The translations under genes and the position numbers were made by a program. From Christensenella minuta (GTDB lineage Bacteria; Bacillota; Clostridia; Christensenellales; Christensenellaceae), in contig NZ_CP029256.1 of the NCBI RefSeq assembly GCF_003628755.1, positions 2,251,585 to 2,315,584 of the forward strand: a stretch of 64,000 nucleotides of DNA, in the 5' to 3' direction. The number at the start of each line of letters is the position of its first letter. Position 1 is the first letter of the stretch. The notes beneath the pieces were generated by a model, which saw only the letters and a program-made list of their open reading frames with translations, made no database searches and was not told where the DNA came from. This document shows positions 17,846 to 24,632 of this stretch, one piece after another.

Positions 17846-19780
17846 ATGAAAAAGAGCTTGGGGAAATTTATTGCGGAGCATCTGGTATTCTTCATCTGCG
17901 CCGCGGCGGTCGCCGGCGGCGTGGTTTTCTCTTTGTTTATCCTGTCGGCCTATACGGCGCCGCTTTCCTCCGGCATTGCCGACCTTTCCGTGCAGGACGG
18001 GAACACGAACGGTTGGGAGGTATACGCCGAGGAAAACGGCAAAAAAACTCCCCTCGCCTACGAGGGGGGCGGTTACTGTTCCGGCCTTTCCTATCCGGGG
18101 CAGGCTTTTTATGCATCCCGCGTGATGAAGGAGGCCTTTGACGAACCCATCCTGCAAGTGGAAGGATCGAGCGTCGCTTTCAGTATTTTTCTTGACGGCG
18201 AACTTTTGTATACCGACGACCCTGCCGCAGGGAACCAGATCGGGGCCCTTAATTTTTCCGGAAAGATCGTCAGCCGCATTATGCCGCTGCAGCTGACGCT
18301 GCCTCCCGGCTATTCCGGCAAGACCCTTACCATTGCGCAAAGCCAGCCGTTTTCGGAAAAACAGGACTGGGACGGTTCCGTCTTTTTCGGCCCCGTCGCC
18401 TTGTACGGCAACACGGCCCTGCAAAGCATCTACGTGGCGCAGGCCACGCAAGCGGCCTATCCCGCGATGCTTCTCGCCGTGCTCGGGTTCTCGCTCGCCG
18501 CGCTTTTCCTCTACCAGCTCTATCATAAAAAGGTGGACCCGGGCGTCCTTTTCCTCGCGCTGTTCGCGCTTCTGTGGATGGCGGACACGCTCCTGCGCTC
18601 CAAACTTTCCTATTATTACTACGGCTCGTCTACGGCAATGGCGGAGCAATACCTGTATTTTGGGTGCTTTGTGTTCCTGTCCCTGTTCCTCGCGGACAGG
18701 ATGCGGCGCTGCCGGCGGTTTTTCCTGCCGTTCGTCATCGCGCAGGCCGCCGCTATCGTGCTTTGCGCCGTTTCACCGCTCCTTCCCTACGGCGATTTTT
18801 CCGTATTCCTCATGACTTTTCCGCAGCTCGTAAGCTTTATTTCGATCCTGGCGGCTATCGGTCTTTCCATTGTGGAAGCTTGCCGCGGCACTTCGTTTTT
18901 CCGCCTGTTTGTAAAACTCCTGATCGTTGCCGCGGCCGCTTTCGGCGGCGTTTACCTTGTTTCCCTGATCGGCGGGACAGATTTCCACCGGGAATTCAAC
19001 CAGAACATGGCGGCGTCTTTCCGTACCGGGCTGTTCTATTATCCGTTGGTGTTCCTGCGCTATTTCCTTATTTTCTCCTGCTTCCTCGTAACCCTTGTGG
19101 AATTCATCCGCTCCATCGTACAGCGGAATGTAACCCTGCGCATGCTGGAGCTGAAAAACAGCATGGCAAAGGAAAGCTACGACCAGCTGAACCGGTATAC
19201 CGAGCAAACGATGATCCTGCGCCACGACCTGAAAAAACACCTCGCGGTGGTGGACGCCTTTTTGCAGGAGGGAAAAGAGCAAAGCGCGCGCGATTATCTT
19301 CGCGGGCTCAACGCATCCTTCGGGGAAAAGGCGCATATCTCGAATACGGGCAATTACCTCATTGATACTATTCTGGGCAGTAAATTCGCGGAAGCGGAAC
19401 AAAAAGGGATCCGCACGAAGATCACGTGCGGACCCATTCCCGAACGCCTGCCTGTCGCCGATATGGACTTGTGTTCCCTTTTGCTGAACAGTCTTGAAAA
19501 TGCGGTCCACGCCGCGCAAAAAGCGGAAAACCGCTTTCTCGCGGTCAATATCCGCCTCAAAAACGGTTTCTTATATTATTCCTGTGAAAACGGGGCCGGT
19601 CATCCCGCGCACGCCGCGGGGTCCGCAAGGCCTGCGGACGGCACGCATGGCTATGGGCTGCCAATCATGGAACAGATCGTTGAAAAATACCGGGGTGTGA
19701 TGAACATCGAATCCACAGACGTGAGTTTTAAGCTTAGTGTGGCGGTTCCCGCTGAGGACTTTCCTTCCGGCCGTCTTTAA
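17846..19780 (+). CDS. GHKL-type sensor histidine kinase
   Basis: A 644-residue sensor. One N-terminal span (about 12-35) is followed by an extracellular jelly-roll-like domain (about 40-210, QVEGSSVAFSIFLDGELLY), a block of about seven spans (215-430), a linker helix and the kinase core. The phosphoacceptor motif is LRHDLKKHLAVVDAF, the N-box is SLLLNSLENAVHAA, and a G-box is THGYGLPIMEQIVEKY. This 7TM-sensor plus GHKL layout belongs with the AgrC/VirS group that pairs with LytTR regulators. The ATG at 17846 lies downstream of a good promoter; the longer in-frame ATG at 17657 precedes that promoter. It is convergent with the LytTR gene ending at 19804, its probable partner. Confidence 0.9.
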   Translation: MKKSLGKFIAEHLVFFICAAAVAGGVVFSLFILSAYTAPLSSGIADLSVQDGNTNGWEVYAEENGKKTPLAYEGGGYCSGLSYPGQAFYASRVMKEAFDEPILQVEGSSVAFSIFLDGELLYTDDPAAGNQIGALNFSGKIVSRIMPLQLTLPPGYSGKTLTIAQSQPFSEKQDWDGSVFFGPVALYGNTALQSIYVAQATQAAYPAMLLAVLGFSLAALFLYQLYHKKVDPGVLFLALFALLWMADTLLRSKLSYYYYGSSTAMAEQYLYFGCFVFLSLFLADRMRRCRRFFLPFVIAQAAAIVLCAVSPLLPYGDFSVFLMTFPQLVSFISILAAIGLSIVEACRGTSFFRLFVKLLIVAAAAFGGVYLVSLIGGTDFHREFNQNMAASFRTGLFYYPLVFLRYFLIFSCFLVTLVEFIRSIVQRNVTLRMLELKNSMAKESYDQLNRYTEQTMILRHDLKKHLAVVDAFLQEGKEQSARDYLRGLNASFGEKAHISNTGNYLIDTILGSKFAEAEQKGIRTKITCGPIPERLPVADMDLCSLLLNSLENAVHAAQKAENRFLAVNIRLKNGFLYYSCENGAGHPAHAAGSARPADGTHGYGLPIMEQIVEKYRGVMNIESTDVSFKLSVAVPAEDFPSGRL

Positions 19781-19803
19781 AAACAACGGTGACAGGCCTC
19801 GTT

Positions 19804-20517
19804 TCAGCGTGCAAGATAGCCGATCAGCCTGTCCTTCATCTCCGTCCATTTGGCGCGCCCCACCGGCACGACCGCGCCGTTTTTCAGCGTGGTTTCATAC
19901 CGGCAGATGCTCGCGATTTGGCGGAGGTTCACAATGAAGCTTTTCTGACAGCGGAAAAACAGGTTGTCCGGAAGTTCGTTTTCCATCTCTGTAATCCCGC
20001 GCACAGAAGGAATCCTGCGGTCCCCAAGCACGATCACGGAAGATTTCCCCTGCGCCTCCACATAACAGATATCACGAAACTGGATTTTATGGATCACTGC
20101 GCCCGCGCGGACCAAAAGCTCTTCCGGCTGCGCCGCGTTTTCCCGGCACACACGCAGCACCTCGCGAATCTGTTCCTCCCGGAAAGGCTTCATCAGGTAG
20201 CGCAGCGCCTCCACCTCGTAGCCCTCGAACACAAAGTCGGGGCTCGAGGTCACAAAAACGATCCTTGTACGGACCCCGTCCGCGCGCAGCTTCCGCGCCG
20301 CCTGCATCCCGTCCGTGCCTTCCATTAGGATATCGAGGAAGACCAGGTCGAACACCGTCTGTGCCGCCGCCTCTATTAGCTGCTCCCCCGTGGAGTATCC
20401 GAAAACGGCGCACTGCCTGCCCGGGTCTTCCCACTGGCTGCGCAGGATGTGCTCAAGCTGTTCCCTATGCACTTTTTCATCGTCGCACACCGCGATTCGG
20501 AACACCGGTTTTTCCAT
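19804..20517 (-). CDS. LytTR-family response regulator
   Basis: A 237-residue regulator with a receiver (CDDE at 11-14, phosphoacceptor Asp62 in LVFLDILMEGTDG, conserved Thr/Ser and Lys in VTSSPDF and LMKPF) and a LytTR domain (DICYVEAQGKSSVIV, LFFRCQKSFIVNLRQI, GAVVPVGRAKW). It would bind paired direct repeats once phosphorylated. The gene is convergent with the GHKL kinase, with 23 bp between the stops. That is an unusual orientation for a pair normally co-transcribed, but no other partner is close. Confidence 0.92.
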   Translation of the reverse strand: MEKPVFRIAVCDDEKVHREQLEHILRSQWEDPGRQCAVFGYSTGEQLIEAAAQTVFDLVFLDILMEGTDGMQAARKLRADGVRTRIVFVTSSPDFVFEGYEVEALRYLMKPFREEQIREVLRVCRENAAQPEELLVRAGAVIHKIQFRDICYVEAQGKSSVIVLGDRRIPSVRGITEMENELPDNLFFRCQKSFIVNLRQIASICRYETTLKNGAVVPVGRAKWTEMKDRLIGYLAR

Positions 20518-20673
20518 AAAAGCTCTTTGCCTTTTCTTTCATCCTAAAAACGGGGCCGTCCCGTATGGAAGGCGGCCCGCCGGTTCCTGTCTTTTGCGTT
20601 CCAGCCCTTTTTTTATACTATATCGTTTTCCCCACGCAATTTCAAGAATCCGCCGCCGCTTCTTTCGGCGTTT

Positions 20674-22065
20674 TTATTCCGCACCAAGGGAAAACCGGCG
20701 CGTGCAGCACGCCTCCATTAATTCGGGATCGTGCGTAATTACCAGCACCGTTTTCCCGCATCCGGCCTGCCGCCCCAGCACATCTGAAATGATCTTCATG
20801 TTGCCTCCGTCAAGGCCGCTGGTCGGTTCGTCGAAAATCAGGACCTCCCGTCCGCTCAGGACCGCGCAAGCCAGCGAAAGCCGCTGTTTCTGCCCGCCGG
20901 AAAGGGTAGCGGGATGCCGGGTACGGTATTCAAACAGCCCGAGCTGCCGAAGCGTCTCCCTCGCCCGCTCCAGGTTCTCTTCCCGGCGGGGCAGGAGCAA
21001 AAGCACCTCTTCCTCCACGCTGGGCGTAAAAAACTGGGTATTGGTGTCGTTGGCGCTGTAGAAAACGCGCGCCCTGCGTCGGTGCGGCGGTATCTTTTTT
21101 CCGCTGAAAAGCACGCTCCCGCTGCTTTCACGGCGCAGTCCGCACAATATTTTAGCCAGTGTCGTCTTGCCCTTCCCGTTGCGCCCGGTGACCGCCACGA
21201 CCTCGCCCGGGGAGGCGCTGAAATCCACATCCCGGAATATGGTCTTTCCCTTCAGCAAACAGCAGACCTGCCGCACCTCCACCGCCGCACCGGAACGATA
21301 ATCCGCCCGGGGCAGGGGAGGCTGTTTTGTTTTACACGGACGGCGCAGGCCCATCCGCGCGGTTTCGCCGGCGGAAAGCGCGGCCAGCTCCCGCGGGGAA
21401 AATTCCCGCACGATCCTGCCGCCGTCCACATACAGGAAACGGTCCGCAATTCCCATCAGCCACGACAGCCTGTGTTCGGCGACAATCAGCGTATGCCCCT
21501 GTTTTTTCAGCTCCGCAAGCGTCTCCGAAAGCCGGCCTGCACTCTCTTCATCAAGATTGGCGGTAGGCTCGTCAAGCGTAAATACCCGCGGCCCCGCCGC
21601 GCGCGCCGCGGCAATCGCCACCTTTTGCTTTTCTCCGCTGGAAAGCCGGTCAAGGGGCGTCTTCCGCAGGCCGCCAAGCCCCATCGCGCGGATCACCCCG
21701 TCTGTGCGCATCCGGATTTCGGGCACGGAAAAGCCGAGGTTTTCGCAGCCGAACGCCACTTCCCCGGCAAGCTCCCCCGAAAAAAACTGGGATTTAGGGT
21801 CCTGGAACACGCAGCCAACCCGCTTTGAACGCTCCCATTGCGGCATGGCCGCAAGGTCCGTCCCGCCCAGCCGGACTTTCCCGTCCAGCGTCCCCTCGTA
21901 ATAATAGGGCGCAAGGCCGCTTGAAAGGCGCGTCAGCGTAGTTTTCCCGTTGCCCGACCGCCCTATGAACACCACGCACTCTCCCTCCGCCGCCTTAAGG
22001 TTCACGCCTCGGATGCACGGCTCTTCCCCTGCATAGGCAAACGATACGTTTTCAAACTCGATCAT
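20674..22065 (-). CDS. ECF transporter ATPase with two fused nucleotide-binding domains
   Basis: A 463-residue protein made of two complete ABC ATPase domains. The first has Walker A GRSGNGKTT, signature LSSGEKQK and Walker B FTLDEPTANLD. The second has GRNGKGKTT, LSGGQKQR and LIFDEPTSGLD. It thus replaces the separate EcfA1 and EcfA2 subunits. It powers uptake through the EcfT and S-component genes immediately upstream, overlapping EcfT by four bases (ATGA). Cytoplasmic face of the membrane. All catalytic motifs are intact. Confidence 0.93.
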   Translation of the reverse strand: MIEFENVSFAYAGEEPCIRGVNLKAAEGECVVFIGRSGNGKTTLTRLSSGLAPYYYEGTLDGKVRLGGTDLAAMPQWERSKRVGCVFQDPKSQFFSGELAGEVAFGCENLGFSVPEIRMRTDGVIRAMGLGGLRKTPLDRLSSGEKQKVAIAAARAAGPRVFTLDEPTANLDEESAGRLSETLAELKKQGHTLIVAEHRLSWLMGIADRFLYVDGGRIVREFSPRELAALSAGETARMGLRRPCKTKQPPLPRADYRSGAAVEVRQVCCLLKGKTIFRDVDFSASPGEVVAVTGRNGKGKTTLAKILCGLRRESSGSVLFSGKKIPPHRRRARVFYSANDTNTQFFTPSVEEEVLLLLPRREENLERARETLRQLGLFEYRTRHPATLSGGQKQRLSLACAVLSGREVLIFDEPTSGLDGGNMKIISDVLGRQAGCGKTVLVITHDPELMEACCTRRFSLGAE

Positions 22066-22760
22066 TTGGTTCCTCCGATCAGCAGGAGCATCAGGATCCC
22101 GCCTGCATACAGCGCCGCCGCGAGGACGTCCCGCGCGCGGAGCTTCCGTTCGTAATAGCTGTACCGCGGCCCCGGCGTATCGATCCCGCGCGCTGCGGCG
22201 GACACCGCCAGCTGGTCGGAAATCTGCAGGCAGCGCAGGAGCATGGGAACAAGAATATATTCAAAGGTGTTCCCCGGATGGCGGAACACCTGCCCCGGTC
22301 CGGTGAGTCCCCGGTTGTGCATGGACTCCCGCAGCCCACGCAGCTCGGCGCGTATAGTGGGAAAAAAACGGAAGATGACCAGCATCCCCAGGATCGCCCC
22401 CGTGGGCGCGTGGACGCGCGCGAAAAACGCGCTCAGCGCGCCGGGCGGCGTGGATACGAGGTCCCATGCCGCCATGAAGACGGGCGTCATCCACCAGAAC
22501 AGGAACACATGGAACTCCGAAAATACCATCATGCGTATCCCGTGGAAGCGAATCAGGTACAGCAGCAGGGACAGTATTCCGTAAAGAGCGGCAAACCCCG
22601 CGCATTGCTTCCATGCCCTCTGTGCCGCAAGGATTAAAAACAGCATCAGCGCAATGACCCATGCCCGGTCCGTGCCGCCCGGCAGGAACACGCCCGGCAG
22701 GGTCGCGGCAAACACGCACAGCTTGGCGGCAACGGAAAAACCCGCATCCTTTTTTTCCAT
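22062..22760 (-). CDS. ECF transporter transmembrane component EcfT
   Basis: A 232-residue membrane protein with about five to six spans and two cytoplasmic coupling helices containing the characteristic Ala/Asn-Arg-Gly motifs (SMHNRGLTGPG and AAARGIDTPG), which contact the ATPases. It abuts the S-component gene (stop 22761, start 22760) and overlaps the ATPase gene. CbiQ/EcfT family. Confidence 0.9.
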   Translation of the reverse strand: MEKKDAGFSVAAKLCVFAATLPGVFLPGGTDRAWVIALMLFLILAAQRAWKQCAGFAALYGILSLLLYLIRFHGIRMMVFSEFHVFLFWWMTPVFMAAWDLVSTPPGALSAFFARVHAPTGAILGMLVIFRFFPTIRAELRGLRESMHNRGLTGPGQVFRHPGNTFEYILVPMLLRCLQISDQLAVSAAARGIDTPGPRYSYYERKLRARDVLAAALYAGGILMLLLIGGTK

Positions 22761-23363
22761 TTACAGGACGCCCGCCTTGCCAAAATGCTTCTTCATCATA
22801 CGGCTGCCGATCAGGCTGCCCGCAAAGCCGCAGGCCACAGTGAATATGAGGATGAACGCCAGCCAGCCCGGCTGCGTATAATAGGACAGGTAGGAATCGA
22901 TATACTCCTGCGTCATGCCGGAGGCGAGCGCATTGGAAGAGAAGGTTTCCCAAAACGCAAGGATGGGCAGCAGGTTCACGCCCTGGTAAAGCCCGCTGTA
23001 AACCGTCCACGCGGCGGTGATCCGCCACGGGTCGTCATACGCGCCCGTTTTCCACAGGATTGCTTCGCAGACGAGCCCCACCACAATGAAATAGGGCAGC
23101 AGGAACCAGTCGCCCATGATTAGGAAAACGATGCCAAGCAGCGTCATATAAAGCAGGGAAACGAACCGCTTGCGCACGCGGCGCACCATCAGGAAATAAA
23201 CAGGCGCGCACACAAGGCAGGTAATCCCCACGGAAAGCACCATGCTGACAAAGTGGCTGGCCATGCAGATCATGTTAATCAGCAGTTGGATCACAATCAG
23301 CAGCACGCTCAAAAGCACAGTCGTGATCACGTCCTTCGCGGACCATTTAGCATTGGTTTTCAT
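22761..23363 (-). CDS. ECF transporter S component, MptD/Trep_Strep type
   Basis: A 200-residue protein with about five or six membrane spans, ending in a basic tail (GSRMMKKHFGKAG). Sequence style (MVRRVRKRFVSLLYMTLLG, YTQPGWLAFILIFTVACGF) matches the Trep_Strep/MptD family of substrate-binding S components. The substrate of this family is not established, so none is assigned. It is the first gene of the transporter operon and follows an operator-promoter at 23391-23428. Confidence 0.82.
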   Translation of the reverse strand: MKTNAKWSAKDVITTVLLSVLLIVIQLLINMICMASHFVSMVLSVGITCLVCAPVYFLMVRRVRKRFVSLLYMTLLGIVFLIMGDWFLLPYFIVVGLVCEAILWKTGAYDDPWRITAAWTVYSGLYQGVNLLPILAFWETFSSNALASGMTQEYIDSYLSYYTQPGWLAFILIFTVACGFAGSLIGSRMMKKHFGKAGVL

Positions 23364-23390
23364 CTTGTTTTATCCTCCTCAAATGTTTGG

Positions 23391-23428
23391 TTTATATGTT
23401 TTTTCCATACAGTTAGCAAAAGCTAACT
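23391..23428 (-). promoter_or_regulatory. Promoter and palindromic operator of the ECF operon
   Basis: On the minus strand, -35 TTGCTA (23414-23419), 17-bp spacer and -10 TATAAA (23391-23396). The -35 is embedded in a perfect inverted repeat AGTTAGC-AAAA-GCTAACT at 23411-23428. A repressor bound there would block polymerase. The adjacent TetR gene is the obvious candidate. Confidence 0.65.
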
Positions 23429-23444
23429 TCTGCCCGAAAAAAAA

Positions 23445-24065
23445 TCATTTCCACTGCGCCAGGCTGTCCCACCCGGCATTAAAAAAACGCGCGATCTGCC
23501 CCACATAAGCAAGGGCCTTCTCCTTGGGCATATCGTGCGCCACTACCTCGAACACCGCAGTAAAATACGCGCTCGTCAGCATATGGCGGACTTCTCTGCC
23601 AGGCGTTTCCCCGATCTTTCCCACCTCCCGGAGCTGCCTGTAATACTCCCCGCTCCGCTCCACCTCGAGGCGCACCAGCCCGTGCAGGAAATCCTGGTAT
23701 TTGGTTCCGTCGGAACGGCATACCAGCAGCTTGAATGCATCGAAATTTTCGTAAATATAATCGATGAAGCGGTAGAGGTAAGCCGTGGAAAGCTCCTGGC
23801 TTGTTTCGGCTTTGCCTTCAAAAATCAGGTCGAAATGCTCGTCCTGCGCGGCGCAAAAGCGGCTCATAAGGCCCTCTGCCACGGGCTTTACCAACGCGCT
23901 GAAAAGAGCGCTTTTATCCGGGTAGCGGACATAGATCGCCCCTGTGCTCGTGCCCGCCTTCTCCGCGATTTCCCGCAGGGATGCTTCTTTGTAACCCTTT
24001 TCCAGGAATTCCTTTTTTGCGCATAAAAGAAGGTTTTCTGTAATCCCTTCTTCCCGTTTCGCCAT
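23445..24065 (-). CDS. TetR/AcrR-family regulator
   Basis: A 206-residue protein with a TetR N-terminal helix-turn-helix (LREIAEKAGTSTGAIYVRYP, residues about 27-46) and an all-helical ligand domain. It lies just upstream of the ECF operon on the same strand, with the palindromic operator between them, so it probably represses the transporter in response to a small molecule. The ATG at 24065 follows GGAAAGG. The ligand is unknown. Confidence 0.9.
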   Translation of the reverse strand: MAKREEGITENLLLCAKKEFLEKGYKEASLREIAEKAGTSTGAIYVRYPDKSALFSALVKPVAEGLMSRFCAAQDEHFDLIFEGKAETSQELSTAYLYRFIDYIYENFDAFKLLVCRSDGTKYQDFLHGLVRLEVERSGEYYRQLREVGKIGETPGREVRHMLTSAYFTAVFEVVAHDMPKEKALAYVGQIARFFNAGWDSLAQWK

Positions 24066-24097
24066 GCCCGCGCCTTTCCCGATGCATCAAAAACATC

Positions 24098-24147
24098 GTT
24101 ATCAATAACACCGTTCTTAAAATATCATTCTTTGTTTTATTTGTCAA
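24098..24147 (-). promoter_or_regulatory. Promoter of the TetR gene with nearby palindrome
   Basis: TTGACA (minus strand, 24142-24147), 17-bp spacer, TATTTT (24119-24124). The predicted start lies just before a palindrome GTTATCAATAAC at 24098-24109, a possible autoregulatory site. Its outer GTTA...TAAC matches the outer bases of the operator at 23411-23428. Confidence 0.5.
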
Positions 24148-24191
24148 CCACGGAGGAACCGTAAAAATTTCCCCGGACATATCATTTTGGT

Positions 24192-24264
24192 TTGACAAAT
24201 ACCCCATGGGGGTATATTATACCCATGGGACATAATTGTTGTTATAAAATACCATATGGGGTAT
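24192..24264 (+). promoter_or_regulatory. Copper-responsive promoter with three CsoR boxes
   Basis: TTGACA at 24192-24197, 17-bp spacer, TATTAT at 24215-24220. The spacer is filled by ATACCCCATGGGGGTAT (24199-24215), the classic CsoR operator. Related palindromes follow at 24219-24234 (ATACCCATGGGACATA) and 24249-24264 (ATACCATATGGGGTAT). CsoR without copper should therefore occlude both promoter and leader. Confidence 0.85.
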
Positions 24265-24302
24265 TTATAGAATGCCAAACCATTGCAGGACGGAGGGAAA
24301 CG

Positions 24303-24620
24303 ATGGAAAACAAACAAGCCGCTGGCGCACGGTGCGCATGCCACCATAAATCCACACCGCGCAGCGGGCAGGAGCTTCGCCTTTTGAAAAACCGCCTCAG
24401 CCGGATGGCCGGCCAGCTCTCCGGAATCGGCAAGATGCTGGACGACAATCGTTACTGCGGTGATATCTTAACGCAGATCGCCGCGGTGGAAAGCGCGCTC
24501 CAGTCCTTCGGGTACCTGATTTTGCAGGACCACATGGAAACGTGCGTGGTGGAAGAAATCCGCAGGGGCAACACCGGCATTGTGGACGAAGCGGTGGAAC
24601 TGGTCAAAAAGCTGAAGTAA
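24303..24620 (+). CDS. csoR: Copper-sensing repressor CsoR
   Basis: A 105-residue all-helical regulator with the copper ligands Cys52 (NRYCGDIL), His77 and Cys81 (QDHMETCV). An extra CACHH cluster near residues 11-15 may bind metal too. The ATG at 24303 follows GGAGGG; the longer in-frame ATG at 24192 overlaps the promoter. It is followed 12 nt later by copA. Three CsoR-type palindromes precede it, so it is autoregulated: Cu(I) binding releases the operator and induces the exporter. Confidence 0.93.
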   Translation: MENKQAAGARCACHHKSTPRSGQELRLLKNRLSRMAGQLSGIGKMLDDNRYCGDILTQIAAVESALQSFGYLILQDHMETCVVEEIRRGNTGIVDEAVELVKKLK

Positions 24621-24632
24621 GGAGGGGTTTCC

